Shown here: in pieces, positions 36,019 through 44,537 of the stretch
How positions within the stretch are numbered: position 1 is the first letter of the stretch
Layout of the letters: each line of letters opens with the position of its first letter
From: Streptomyces flavotricini
Lineage (GTDB): Bacteria > Actinomycetota > Actinomycetes > Streptomycetales > Streptomycetaceae
Assembly (NCBI RefSeq): GCF_020639365.1
Contig: NZ_JAINUL010000001.1
Coordinates: 3,175,223 to 3,239,222, forward strand
DNA length: 64,000 nucleotides
Direction of reading: 5' to 3'
Made by a program: the position numbers and the translations under genes
The notes under the pieces: model-generated
Told to the model about the DNA's origin: nothing
Database searches by the model: none
What the model saw: the letters and a program-made list of their open reading frames with translations, nothing else

Positions 36019-38010
36019 CTACTCCTGCGGCTCGCGCGCCGGAGGGCCCTTCGGCTCCCGCACCCGGATCCACTTCGCCTCCGACGGCGTGCCGTCCGCG
36101 TCCGTCACGAACAGCATGTACCAGCCCGGCGGCACCAGCGTCGGGTCCTTCGGCACGTCCACCGTCACCGAGCCGGCCGTCCGCGTCAGCCCGAGCTCGA
36201 CCGACCGCTGCTCCACGTCCGTGGTGTGCGTGACCGCGCTCGGCCGCATCAGCCGGGCCCGCCGGATCCGCTGCGGGTGCGGGGTCGCGAAGGTGGCCCG
36301 CCCGTCCCCGCCGACCTCGGCCGGCCCGGCGCCCAGTACGGGGCGCAGCGCCGGGTCCCGGTACAGGTACGGCGGCGAGTACACCTCCAGCCGGTGCTCG
36401 AACTTGCCGAGCCTGGTGTTGTCCTTGTCGGCGTAGAGCGGGTCGGAGCCGAAGGTCGCGATCCGCCCGTCGGGCAGCAGCAGCGCCTCGGAGTGGTAGT
36501 TGCGGCCCACGGTCGGATCGGCGGCGGCCACGAAGGAGTCGGTGCGCGGGTGGTAGAACTGCGCCTTGTACACGTCGCTGGCGCCCCGGCCGCGGTAGTC
36601 GCGGGAGCCGCCGGTGGTGAACACGGAGTCGTCCGGCAGCAGCACGCTGCTCAGGTACCGGGTGCCCTGCGGCAGCCGCGCCGAGGAGCGGAAGACCGGG
36701 TCGTCCTCCTTGAGGTCCACGATCGCGGTCCTGCTCGACGACAGCTTCGACTCGCCGACCCCGCCGCCGCCCAGCACCATCACCCGCTGGTCCTGGGCCG
36801 GCGGAAGCAGCACCGAGGAGGAGGTCTCCAGCCGGTCGGGGTCGGCCAGCCCCGCCACCTTCCTGAACGTGTTGGTCTTCAGGTCCCACACGCCGGGCTC
36901 GCGCCCCTTGTCGGCCGGGCCGTAGCCCGCGTTGGAGCCGGTGTAGAGCAGCTTGCCGCCCCGCATGAGGAAGAGCGCGGGGTAGGTCGGGAAGTAGCGG
37001 GAGGGGCCCCGGGTCCACTTCTTCGTCTTGGGCTCGTAGTACTCGTTGTCGCCGGGGACCACGTCCCCCACGTCGTTGAGCCCGGAGACCGCGAGCACCC
37101 GCCCGTCCTGCAGCGCCACCAGCGTCGGGTACCAGCGGGCGTCCTTCATCGGGTCGACGGGGACGTACTTCTCGGCCTTCGGGTCGAACTCGTACGCCGA
37201 CTTGATGCCCTGGAAGTCCTGCTTCTCGACGCTGAGGCGCTCGGCGAGCCCGTAGACGTTGTCGGCGTCCTTCCCCTGGAGACCGAGGATCCGGTACTGC
37301 GCGGCCTCGGTCGTCAGCCCCTCGGCGCCGGCCCGGACCGCCTCGACGAAGACCCGCGCCTCCGAGGCCACCACCTTGCTCCGCCAGGGCTTCAGCCGCC
37401 CCTTCTTCCCGTACGTGATCTCGAACTCGTGCTTGGCCTTCGGCACGGTGACGTCGAACTTCGACACGTACTCCACCCCCGACGGGGACCGGAACCGGGT
37501 GCCCTTCTTCAGCCGGGCCACCTTGTCGGGGCTCTCGTTCTTGACCCGCATCCCGCCGCCCGCGCGGGTGACCTTCCCGTCGAGGACCTCGTACCGGGCG
37601 GTGCCGCCCGCCACCAGCAGCCGCCCGTCGGGCAGTTGGCTGTGGCCCGAGCAGAAGAAGTCCTCCGGCGTCGGGATCTTCTTGAAGCTGTCGTCCTTCG
37701 GGTCCCACAGGACGGTGTCGAAGGTGCCCTTGTCGAACTTCTCCTGGTTGTTCCCGGAGCCGGCGATCAGCAGCACCTTGCCCGTGTGCAGCAGGGCCGC
37801 GTGCATCGCGTTGATCCGGTACTCCGCGGGGAGCCCGACCAGCCCCCACGAGCCGTACTGGATCTTGTAGCTGGACTGTCCGATCTTGTACGAGTGGTAG
37901 CGCTCCTGCGCGAAGGAGAGCGCGGCGGGTGCGTTGAGCGCGGCCAGCACCACCACGGCCCCGGTGCCCAGGACGGTGTTCTTGAACTGCTTCGAAGGCC
38001 GGTAGGCCAT
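36019..38010 (-). CDS. glxA: GlxA-type radical copper oxidase (galactose oxidase-like)
   Basis: Mononuclear copper oxidase of the hyphal tip surface that acts with CslA in glucan deposition (known for S. lividans/S. coelicolor GlxA). The 663-residue protein has one N-terminal hydrophobic segment (VLGTGAVVVLAALNAPAALS) and a seven-bladed kelch barrel. Expected cofactor ligands are visible: Cys120 (DFFCSGHSQ) and Tyr294 (ARWYPTLVAL) for the Cys-Tyr radical, Tyr505-His506 (RNYHSEALL), and His595 (AVTHTTDVEQ). ATG 38010 starts three bases after the cslA stop, and its ribosome binding site GGAGG lies inside cslA, so the two are translationally coupled. Confidence 0.94.
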   Translation of the reverse strand: MAYRPSKQFKNTVLGTGAVVVLAALNAPAALSFAQERYHSYKIGQSSYKIQYGSWGLVGLPAEYRINAMHAALLHTGKVLLIAGSGNNQEKFDKGTFDTVLWDPKDDSFKKIPTPEDFFCSGHSQLPDGRLLVAGGTARYEVLDGKVTRAGGGMRVKNESPDKVARLKKGTRFRSPSGVEYVSKFDVTVPKAKHEFEITYGKKGRLKPWRSKVVASEARVFVEAVRAGAEGLTTEAAQYRILGLQGKDADNVYGLAERLSVEKQDFQGIKSAYEFDPKAEKYVPVDPMKDARWYPTLVALQDGRVLAVSGLNDVGDVVPGDNEYYEPKTKKWTRGPSRYFPTYPALFLMRGGKLLYTGSNAGYGPADKGREPGVWDLKTNTFRKVAGLADPDRLETSSSVLLPPAQDQRVMVLGGGGVGESKLSSSRTAIVDLKEDDPVFRSSARLPQGTRYLSSVLLPDDSVFTTGGSRDYRGRGASDVYKAQFYHPRTDSFVAAADPTVGRNYHSEALLLPDGRIATFGSDPLYADKDNTRLGKFEHRLEVYSPPYLYRDPALRPVLGAGPAEVGGDGRATFATPHPQRIRRARLMRPSAVTHTTDVEQRSVELGLTRTAGSVTVDVPKDPTLVPPGWYMLFVTDADGTPSEAKWIRVREPKGPPAREPQE

Positions 38011-38013
38011 GGG

Positions 38014-39810
38014 TCAGTTCCCTCCCGTCGGCGTGGCGAACACCGGCTCCGGCTCCTCGCCCGGCCCGCGGCCGAGCCCGAGGTCCAGGGATCCGGCGGT
38101 CCGGGCGGGGGCGGCGGCCCGGCCCCGGCGCTCGCGCAGCAGGGTCCAGGCCCACACGGCCACCGGCGCGAGGGCGATCAGCAGGGCGAGCACCGCCCAG
38201 GTGCGCATCGCCGCGTGCGTGTGGCCGAGGCGGACCGAGGCGGCGAGGGAGAGGGCGAGAACGGCGGCCCAGCCGAGGTGGGTCCGGAAGGTGAGCAGCC
38301 GGTCGGGGCTGGAGTCGCCGCCCTTGGGGGTGACGACGAATCCGCCCCGGGTGCGCAGCAGGGCCGAGGCGAGCGAGGCGAGGTAGACGGGGGCGCAGAC
38401 GGCGGACATCGCCATGCCGGCCAGCCCGCCGGAGCCCTCGGGCTCGTGGGGGGAGACGTTGTGGCGGCGGTTCCACAGGTACAGGCCCACCTGGAGGGCG
38501 GCGGCGTCGGTGTAGAGCATGAGCCACACCTCGGAGGAGACCTGGGTGCCGGAGGCGCCGAACCACAGGAACAGGACGCAGCTGAGGATGCCGAGGAGCC
38601 AGTTGACGGCCGTCATCGGGTAGTAGACGAGCATCAGGGTGTAGTTGAGCGCCCGCCCCGGGGGCATCCGGAAGAAGCCTTTCCCGTACTGCCGGAAAAG
38701 GGTCTCGTAGGTCCCGCGCGACCAGCGCAGCTGCTGGGTGAAGAAGTCGGTCCACGAGGCCGGACCCTCGCCGACGGCGAGGACGTCGGGGGTGTAGACG
38801 GACCTCCAGAACCGCCCGGTGGCCGGATTGCGCCGACGGTGCAGCTCGAAGCCGGTGGCCATGTCCTCGGTGAGGGAGTCGTAGAGCCCGCCGACCTGTT
38901 TGAGGGCGCTGATCCGCACGGCGTTGTTGGTGCCGACGAACATGGGGGCGCCGTAGCGGTTGCCGGCGCGCTGGATCAGGGCGTGGAAGAGGTACTGCTG
39001 GGATTCGGCGGCCTTGGTGACGGCGCCGGTGTAGTTGCCGTACACCTGCGGGCCGACGACGAAGGCGATGTCCGGGTCGCGGAAGTAGCCGAGCATCCGC
39101 TCCAGGAAGTTCGGCAGCGGGACGTGGTCGGTGTCGACGGAGGCGAAGAACTCGTAGTCGTCGCCGTGCGCGACCAGCCAGGCGTTGTAGTTGCCGTGCT
39201 TGGTGCGCTCGCGGTGGGGGCCCTCGCGGGTGTTCCAGCCGGCGACGCCCTTGCGGGTGAAGTGCCGGACGCCGAGCTCCGCGCACAGGGCCCGGACCTC
39301 GGGGTCGTCCCCCTCGTCGAGCAGCCATACGTCGAGCGGGCCGTCGTGCCGCAGGGCGACCGCGCCCAGGAGGGTGCCCCGCACCATGGCGATCGGCTCT
39401 TTGCCGGGGACGTACGTGGTCAGGAAGGCGACCTTGGTGCCGGGTTGGGGCGGCACCGGTACGGGGTCGCGGGCGACCATCGTGGCGTGGGCCACCGACA
39501 GGACGTTGACCAGCATGAAGAGCATGATCAGCGCGATGGAGCAGAGCATCACGGCGTCGAGCCGGATCAGCCAGCGCTCGCCGCCCTCGCGTACGGTCCG
39601 GTGCGTGGGCCAGACGAGGTAGAGCAGCAGCCCGGCCGCGGCGACGGGAGCCAGGGCCATGAGGAGGACGGCGCGTATTCGGGTGCGGAGCTGCTCGCGC
39701 GACAACAGCGAGCGGTAACCCACCCGGTAGGCGCCGGCGGTGGGGTCCGGGTCCGTGAACGGACCGGCGAGGCGGCTGTGGGTCTCGTAGTCGAAGCCTT
39801 CCGGCCGCAC
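38014..39810 (-). CDS. cslA: Cellulose synthase-like glycosyltransferase CslA
   Basis: Processive GT2 enzyme that makes beta-glucan at growing tips, where it works with GlxA and DivIVA in S. coelicolor. The 598-residue protein shows the family motifs DVWLLDEGDD, ASVDTDHVPL (DxD), SLTEDMATGF (TED) and TQQLRWSRGT (QxxRW). Two N-terminal and about five C-terminal hydrophobic helices surround the catalytic domain. No PilZ domain is evident. GTG 39810 has TGGAGGGG eight bases upstream. First gene of cslA-glxA. In S. coelicolor I recall these genes near SCO2836-2838, far from the neighbours seen here. Confidence 0.95.
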   Translation of the reverse strand: MRPEGFDYETHSRLAGPFTDPDPTAGAYRVGYRSLLSREQLRTRIRAVLLMALAPVAAAGLLLYLVWPTHRTVREGGERWLIRLDAVMLCSIALIMLFMLVNVLSVAHATMVARDPVPVPPQPGTKVAFLTTYVPGKEPIAMVRGTLLGAVALRHDGPLDVWLLDEGDDPEVRALCAELGVRHFTRKGVAGWNTREGPHRERTKHGNYNAWLVAHGDDYEFFASVDTDHVPLPNFLERMLGYFRDPDIAFVVGPQVYGNYTGAVTKAAESQQYLFHALIQRAGNRYGAPMFVGTNNAVRISALKQVGGLYDSLTEDMATGFELHRRRNPATGRFWRSVYTPDVLAVGEGPASWTDFFTQQLRWSRGTYETLFRQYGKGFFRMPPGRALNYTLMLVYYPMTAVNWLLGILSCVLFLWFGASGTQVSSEVWLMLYTDAAALQVGLYLWNRRHNVSPHEPEGSGGLAGMAMSAVCAPVYLASLASALLRTRGGFVVTPKGGDSSPDRLLTFRTHLGWAAVLALSLAASVRLGHTHAAMRTWAVLALLIALAPVAVWAWTLLRERRGRAAAPARTAGSLDLGLGRGPGEEPEPVFATPTGGN

Positions 39811-39836
39811 GGCCCCTCCAGTGCTCGAAGCCCAGG

Positions 39837-39861
39837 GTTATATCACCACAAAAGGTGACAA
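39837..39861 (-). promoter_or_regulatory. Candidate cslA promoter with inverted repeat
   Basis: TATAAC (39837-39842, leftward) is a plausible -10 element. TCACC/GGTGA (39843-39847 and 39854-39858) form an inverted repeat beside it. TTGTCA further upstream gives only a 13-base spacer, so the promoter assignment is tentative. Confidence 0.35.
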
Positions 39862-39955
39862 ACCCTGGGCATGTCGAACGGGGCTCGGCCGAACGGGGGG
39901 TTCCGTGAACCCGCCCCCGGACAGGGCCGTCCGGGTGGCGTGATCCGAAAGACAC

Positions 39956-40126
39956 GGCCTGAGGGCTGTCCCGTAATCCGCGGTGTCAGCGCGGCGTCAG
40001 ATGCGGTGCATCGCAAGGCGAAGGGCCGTCCTCGTACCGGGCGCATTCGGGCGATCCCGACAACGCGGCGAGGTGCCGTAGCTGGCGCCGCGCGCCCGCC
40101 GGGGATGACGGGACGGCCCTCAGGCC
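39956..40126. mobile_element. MITE-like repeat element with 24-bp terminal inverted repeats
   Basis: The left end begins GGCCTGAGGGCTGTCCCGTA; the right end, read in reverse complement, begins GGCCTGAGGGCCGTCCCGTC. Over 24 bases 22 match. The element is 171 bp, has no coding capacity, and its inner sequence (TCGTACCGGGCG...ATCCCGACAACGCGGCGAGG region) resembles a short dispersed repeat I associate with Streptomyces intergenic regions (recollection only). The right repeat covers the final codon and stop of the MTH1187-type gene. No target-site duplication can be fixed. Confidence 0.65.
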
Positions 40127-40410
40127 AGGTGGCGCTCCACCGTTTCCACCTTGGACGTCAGCCCGTCGACCACCCCGGGGCGGATGTCGGCCTTGAGGAC
40201 CAGGGAGACGCGCGGCGCCCGCTCCTCCACGACCGCCACCGCGCGCTTGACCACGTCCATCACCTCGTCCCACTCCCCCTCGACCGAGGTGAACATGGCG
40301 TCCGTGCGGTTCGGCAGTCCCGACTCCCGCACGACGCGCACCGCGTCGGCCACGTACTCGCCGACCTCTTCACCGACTCCCAGCGGGGTCACCGAGAACG
40401 CGACGATCAC
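40120..40410 (-). CDS. MTH1187/UPF0045 family protein (thiamine-binding-like)
   Basis: A 96-residue protein of the MTH1187/YkoF-like fold: [40 protein letters not shown] and [12 protein letters not shown] are family segments. Some members bind thiamine or its pyrimidine; role here is inferred. GTG 40410 overlaps the stop of the upstream DUF3817 gene (GTGA), indicating coupled translation. Its own stop lies inside the terminal repeat of the MITE-like element, so the last residues could have been changed by the insertion. Confidence 0.85.
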   Translation of the reverse strand: MIVAFSVTPLGVGEEVGEYVADAVRVVRESGLPNRTDAMFTSVEGEWDEVMDVVKRAVAVVEERAPRVSLVLKADIRPGVVDGLTSKVETVERHLA

Positions 40411-40757
40411 GCGGCGTTCGCCGCCTCGCGCCGGGCGCGGGCCGCCATGACGCTGTCGGCCTCCTCGCGCTTGAGGAGCTTGTCGCCGTAGAGGCCGCCG
40501 AAGGGCAGCACTGCCAGCAGGAAGAACAGGGCGACCTTCTTGACCGGCCACTTCGCCTTGTTCCACACGTCCAGCAGGAAGACCGCGTAGATGACGAACA
40601 GGATCCCGTGCAGGATGCCGAGCGGCATCATCAGGTAGTCGATGTCGGAGATGCGGCTCAGCACCGATCCGAAGATCAGCAGGGCCGGGAACGACAGCGC
40701 CTCCGGTACGGAGATGAGGCGCAGCCGGTGCAGGGCGGAAGCGGTCTTGATGTCCAC
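40407..40757 (-). CDS. DUF3817 family membrane protein (copy 2)
   Basis: A 116-residue protein with helices [38 protein letters not shown] and [38 protein letters not shown] is the DUF3817 signature. GTG 40757 has GAAGG upstream. Coupled to the thiamine-binding-like gene by a four-base overlap. Paralogue of the protein at 31602-31931, which instead follows a MarR regulator. Function unknown. Confidence 0.87.
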   Translation of the reverse strand: MDIKTASALHRLRLISVPEALSFPALLIFGSVLSRISDIDYLMMPLGILHGILFVIYAVFLLDVWNKAKWPVKKVALFFLLAVLPFGGLYGDKLLKREEADSVMAARARREAANAA

Positions 40758-40929
40758 GATGAGCCTTCGGGGTGGTGGCCGGGGGTCGGTTCCAGTCTCT
40801 CAGCCGCCCTGACCGATCTTGCGGCGGGGCCGCCGCGGCGCCGCGTCCCGAGTGTGCGAGATGCCGCAGTCGCCGGATATCGGCCACCGGGCCCTGTTCG
40901 CCTCCGCCCGCTGCCGATAACGTCATCCC

Positions 40930-41568
40930 GTGGCTCAGTTCCGACTCCAAGGCAGCAAGGTGCTCGCCGTCGACCTGACCGGGGATGCCGTGAAAGCGAA
41001 GAACGGCTCCATGGTCGCGTACGACGGTCAGATGGCCTTCAAGAAGATGACCGGCGGCGGCGAAGGCCTCCGGGGCATGGTGACCCGTCGACTGACGGGT
41101 GAGCAGATGACCGTGATGGAAGTGCAGGGGCACGGCACCTGCTTCTTCGCCGACCGCGCGAGCGAGATCAACCTGGTGAACCTGCGCGGTGAGAAGCTCT
41201 ACGTCGAGTCCAGCAACCTGCTGTGCACCGACGCCGGCCTGCGCACCGGCACGACCTTCACCGGCCTGCGCGGCGGGGCGACGGGCAACGGCCTGTTCAC
41301 CACCACCGTCGAGGGCTCCGGGCAGGCGGCGATCATGTCCGACGGCCCGGCGGTCGTACTGCGCGTCAGCGCCCAGTACCCGCTCTCCGTCGACCCGGGG
41401 GCGTACATCGCGCACACCGGGAACCTCCAGCAGTCCTTCCAGTCGGGGATCAACTTCCGGACCCTGATCGGCGAGGGCTCGGGCGAGGCCTTCCAGATCC
41501 GCTTCGAGGGCGAGGGCCTGGTCTACGTGCAGCCCAGCGAGCGCAACACCATCGGGGGCGACATCTGA
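40930..41568 (+). CDS. AIM24 family protein (first of three)
   Basis: A 212-residue beta-rich protein of the AIM24/TspB-like family: [60 protein letters not shown] and [20 protein letters not shown] are typical glycine-containing turns. GTG 40930 follows TAACGT (40918-40923) by six bases with no ribosome binding site, so the operon message may be leaderless. The stop overlaps the next start (TGATG). The family, related to yeast mitochondrial Aim24, has no defined bacterial function. Confidence 0.9.
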   Translation: MAQFRLQGSKVLAVDLTGDAVKAKNGSMVAYDGQMAFKKMTGGGEGLRGMVTRRLTGEQMTVMEVQGHGTCFFADRASEINLVNLRGEKLYVESSNLLCTDAGLRTGTTFTGLRGGATGNGLFTTTVEGSGQAAIMSDGPAVVLRVSAQYPLSVDPGAYIAHTGNLQQSFQSGINFRTLIGEGSGEAFQIRFEGEGLVYVQPSERNTIGGDI

Positions 41569-42218
41569 TGCCGTTCCGCGAGATCAACTCGAAGATGGTC
41601 GAGGCCCAGGTGATCCCGGGGCAGCGGATGTTCAGCCAGCGCGGCGCGATGCTCGCGTACCGCGGCGACGTCTCCTTCACCCCGAGCCTGACCGGCGGTC
41701 AGGGCGGGGTGATGGGCATGATCGGGCGCCGCGTGGCGAACGAGCAGACCCCGCTGATGTCGGTCGAGGGCAGCGGCACCGTGATGTTCGGCCACGGCGG
41801 CCACCACATCCAGGTGATCAATCTGACCGGCGAGACCCTGTACGTCGAGGCCGACCGGCTGCTCGCCTTCGACGGCACGCTCCAGCAGGGCACGATGTTC
41901 ATGGGCTCGCAGGGCGGTGTCATGGGCATGGTCCGCGGCCAGGTGACCGGCCAGGGCCTGTTCACCACCACCCTCAAGGGGCACGGCTCGGTCGCCGTCA
42001 TGGCCCACGGCGGGGTCATCGAGCTGCCCATCACCCCGAACCGGCCGGTCCACGTCGACCCGCAGGCGTACGTGGCCCACCACGGGGACGTCAGGAACAA
42101 GCTCTCCACCGCGCTCGGCTGGCGGGACATGGTGGGGCGCGGCTCGGGCGAGGCCTTCCAGCTGGAGCTGTCGGGACAGGGAGCGGTGTACGTGCAGGCC
42201 TCGGAGGAGAAGCTGTGA
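41568..42218 (+). CDS. AIM24 family protein (second of three)
   Basis: A 216-residue protein, most typical of the family: [80 protein letters not shown] and YVQASEE at the end. The start shares one base with the preceding stop, and its stop overlaps the next GTG (GTGA). All three AIM24 genes therefore form one tightly coupled operon, which suggests they assemble together. Confidence 0.92.
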   Translation: MPFREINSKMVEAQVIPGQRMFSQRGAMLAYRGDVSFTPSLTGGQGGVMGMIGRRVANEQTPLMSVEGSGTVMFGHGGHHIQVINLTGETLYVEADRLLAFDGTLQQGTMFMGSQGGVMGMVRGQVTGQGLFTTTLKGHGSVAVMAHGGVIELPITPNRPVHVDPQAYVAHHGDVRNKLSTALGWRDMVGRGSGEAFQLELSGQGAVYVQASEEKL

Positions 42219-43045
42219 ACTTTGGTCCTGTCATCGGCGGGCCCGGCGGCCCGACGGTCTTCGACCCGCACACCCTGCCTTCCGACGACAACGTGAACGC
42301 CTACACCTTCTGCGTGGAGCTCAAGGGGAGCCAGTGGTTCCTGCAGAAGGGCAAGATGATCGCCTACTACGGGCGCATGGAGTTCAACGGCGTCGGCAAC
42401 GGCCGCTTCGACCGGCTGCTGCGCACCAGCTTCCACTCGCCGATGCACGCCGCCGACTGGGTGGTGGCCGAGGGCTCGGGGAAGATGCTGCTGGCCGACC
42501 GGGCGTTCGACGTGAACTCGTACGACCTGGACAATGGAAACCTGACGATCCGGTCGGGCAACCTGCTGGCCTACCAGCCCACGCTCGCCCTGAAGCAGTC
42601 GATCGTGCCGGGGTTCCTGACCCTGATCGGAACGGGGAAGTTCGTGGCGGCGTCCAACGGACCGGTGGTGTTCATGGAGCCGCCGCTGCGCGTGGACCCG
42701 CAGGCGCTGGTGGGCTGGGCGGACTGCCCGTCGCCCTGCCACCACTACGACCACGGCTACATGTCGGGGGTCCTCGGCGGGCTGCGGTCACTGACGGGCA
42801 TCGGCGGCAGCTCCGGCGAGGAACACCAGTTCGAGTTCGTCGGGGCCGGGACGGTGCTGCTGCAGTCTTCGGAGACGCTGATGGCGGAGCAGGCGATCGG
42901 GGCCGTCGGCGCCGGCGCGGAGTCGGCGGGCGTGCCCGGCGCCGGGTACGGCGGCGGCCACGGGCAGCAGGGTCCGCTGGGGCAGCTGGGCGTGCCGCGC
43001 ATGCCGGGACAGCTGGGCGACCTCCAGCGGCGCCTGGGACTCTGA
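42215..43045 (+). CDS. AIM24 family protein (third of three, extended C-terminus)
   Basis: A 276-residue divergent member: VELKGSQWFLQKGKMIAYYG, VVAEGSGKMLLADRAFDVNS, LTIRSGNLLAYQPTLALKQS, VLLQSSETLM. It has a Cys/His cluster unlike its partners (DCPSPCHHYDHGY), possibly a metal site, and a ~45-residue Gly/Gln/Pro-rich tail. GTG 42215 overlaps the previous stop by four bases. Likely a specialised subunit of an AIM24 assembly; function unknown. Confidence 0.88.
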   Translation: MNFGPVIGGPGGPTVFDPHTLPSDDNVNAYTFCVELKGSQWFLQKGKMIAYYGRMEFNGVGNGRFDRLLRTSFHSPMHAADWVVAEGSGKMLLADRAFDVNSYDLDNGNLTIRSGNLLAYQPTLALKQSIVPGFLTLIGTGKFVAASNGPVVFMEPPLRVDPQALVGWADCPSPCHHYDHGYMSGVLGGLRSLTGIGGSSGEEHQFEFVGAGTVLLQSSETLMAEQAIGAVGAGAESAGVPGAGYGGGHGQQGPLGQLGVPRMPGQLGDLQRRLGL

Positions 43046-43099
43046 CAGATTCCACTTCCCTTTTTGTACGTAATTCAACTTCTTAGGTAGAGTTCATTC

Positions 43100-43585
43100 A
43101 TGGAGACCATGGAGACCGAGACGGCCACACGCTGGCTGACCGAGGCCGAGCAGTGCACCTGGCGCACCCACCTGGACGTCAGCAGGCTGCTGATGCACCA
43201 GCTGGAAAAGGATCTCCAGCCCTTCGGACTCACCAACAACGACTACGAGATCCTGGTGAACCTCTCGGAGTCGCAGGGTCACCGGATGCGGATGAGCGAT
43301 CTCGCGACGTCGACGCTCCAGTCCAAGAGCCGGCTGTCCCACCAGATCACCCGCATGGAGACGGCGGGCCTGGTCGTCCGGGTGAACTGCGAGTCCGACC
43401 GCCGGGGCCTGTACGCCGTCCTGACCGACGCGGGCATGGAGCTCATGCGGAAGGTCGCCCCGCACCACGTGGCGTCCGTCCGCCGGCACTTCATCGACCT
43501 GCTGCCACCGGAGGCCCTGGCGGCGCTGCGCGCCTCGCTGGAGCCGGTCGCGGCGCACCTGCGGGACGAGCGCGGCATGGCCTGA
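43100..43585 (+). CDS. MarR family transcriptional regulator
   Basis: A 161-residue regulator: LTNNDYEILVNLSESQGHRM, MSDLATSTLQSKSRLSHQIT and METAGLVVRVNCESDRRGLY form the winged helix. The promoter is unusually clear: TTGTAC (43064-43069), 18 bases, TAGAGT (43088-43093), then six bases to ATG 43100, so the mRNA is probably leaderless and the first ATG (not 43109) is used. The region 43046-43099 is A/T-rich. Possible target: itself or the PepSY gene. Confidence 0.9.
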   Translation: METMETETATRWLTEAEQCTWRTHLDVSRLLMHQLEKDLQPFGLTNNDYEILVNLSESQGHRMRMSDLATSTLQSKSRLSHQITRMETAGLVVRVNCESDRRGLYAVLTDAGMELMRKVAPHHVASVRRHFIDLLPPEALAALRASLEPVAAHLRDERGMA

Positions 43586-43724
43586 CACCGGCCCGGTACC
43601 GCCGCCGACGGCGCCCGTCCGGGGTGCCGTCCGCGGCGGCCGCCCCGAGAATGAGGGGTAACGCTCGCTCGCCGGCCGCCCGCCGAGCAACCGTAAGCGC
43701 ATGGCCGGCCAGAGGAGGTCAGCC

Positions 43725-44288
43725 ATGCACCGCAAGCACAAGGCCCGCGTCGCGACGGCCGCGGCCGTCGCCCTGATCGCCGGGGGCCCGGCGGTGGCCG
43801 CCGCCGCGCACACCGCCGACTCGGCGGGAACCGCCCCCGCGGCCGCCCCGGTCCGCGCCGACGTGGACGCCGCGGGCGCGGTCGCCGCGGCGCTGAAGAA
43901 GTACCCCGGTGTCGTGGAGTCCCTCGACAGGGACGGCGCCGTCTGGCACGTCGACGTCATCGGCAAGAACGGCAAGCACGCGGAACTGACGGTCGACACC
44001 CGCAGCGGCAAGGTGTTCACCGAGAACGCCGACGACACGGACGGCGACGACGGCGGGAACAAGGCGCTGGTCTCCGCGAAGGTCACCGCCCAGCAGGCGA
44101 TGAAGGCGGCCGTGGCCGCCCATTCCGGCCAGGTCCGGTCCGTGGAATGGGACGACGATGACGACAACGGCTCCCGCTACTGGAACGTGGAGATCCAGTC
44201 CGGGAACAGGACCACCAACGTCCACGTCGACGCCACGTCGGGCAAGGCGACGGTGTCCGGATCGGACTCCGACGACGACGGCAACTGA
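43725..44288 (+). CDS. Exported protein with two PepSY domains
   Basis: A 187-residue secreted protein: signal peptide (VATAAAVALIAGGPAVAAAA), then two PepSY units, DAAGAVAAALKKYPGVVESL...LTVDTRSGKVF and QQAMKAAVAAHSGQVRSVEW...VHVDATSGKATV. Both are separated or ended by acidic Asp-rich stretches (DDTDGDDGG; DSDDDGN) that could bind cations. PepSY domains are often linked to protease inhibition or envelope sensing. ATG 43725 has AGAGGAGG at good spacing. Confidence 0.88.
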   Translation: MHRKHKARVATAAAVALIAGGPAVAAAAHTADSAGTAPAAAPVRADVDAAGAVAAALKKYPGVVESLDRDGAVWHVDVIGKNGKHAELTVDTRSGKVFTENADDTDGDDGGNKALVSAKVTAQQAMKAAVAAHSGQVRSVEWDDDDDNGSRYWNVEIQSGNRTTNVHVDATSGKATVSGSDSDDDGN

Positions 44289-44294
44289 AACGCG

Positions 44295-44322
44295 CCGGTC
44301 CACGGGTTCCCGTGCGGACCGG
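44295..44322 (+). terminator. Hairpin terminator after the PepSY gene
   Basis: CCGGTCC-ACGGG pairs with CCCGT-GGACCGG around TT, with a two-base bulge, starting seven bases past the stop codon. Confidence 0.65.
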
Positions 44323-44382
44323 ATCGGGCGCCCCTAGACTGGCGAACGCCCGGATTACCCCGATCTTCGAGGGAGTGGCGTC

Positions 44383-44457
44383 ATGGCCAAGCGCGGCAAC
44401 AAGAAGCGAGCACGCAAGAAGAAGAAGGCGAACCACGGCAAGCGTCCCAACGCCTGA
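44383..44457 (+). CDS. Large-subunit ribosomal protein bL37 (24 residues)
   Basis: A 24-residue, extremely basic peptide starting MAKRGNKKRARKKKKANHGK and ending RPNA. This matches the actinobacterial ribosomal protein bL37 first seen in mycobacterial ribosome structures. ATG 44383 has GAGGGAG ten bases upstream. It ends shortly before a strong terminator. Too short for most gene callers and easily missed. Confidence 0.88.
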   Translation: MAKRGNKKRARKKKKANHGKRPNA

Positions 44458-44478
44458 CCGGTCCGTCCCGCAGACGTA

Positions 44479-44516
44479 CGAGAGCCGCGCCCCCGAAGAC
44501 CGGGGCGCGGCTCTCG
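44479..44516. terminator. Bidirectional terminator between bL37 and meaB
   Basis: CGAGAGCCGCGCCCC (44479-44493) and its exact reverse complement (44502-44516), eight-base loop, between convergent genes. Confidence 0.85.
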
Positions 44517-44537
44517 CGTGCGTACGCCTGCGGCCGC

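Noticed and set aside
36226..39858. Open frame of ~1200 codons antisense to glxA-cslA
   Set aside because: Antisense shadow of two coding genes in GC-rich DNA; no start context or domain.
35900..39955. Open frame of ~1350 codons overlapping glxA and cslA on the same strand
   Set aside because: It is out of frame with two well-defined enzymes and yields an Arg/Pro/Gly-rich sequence with no family features.
39811..39955. Possible extra gene between cslA and the MITE-like element
   Set aside because: No frame with start signals; only promoter-like sequence seen.
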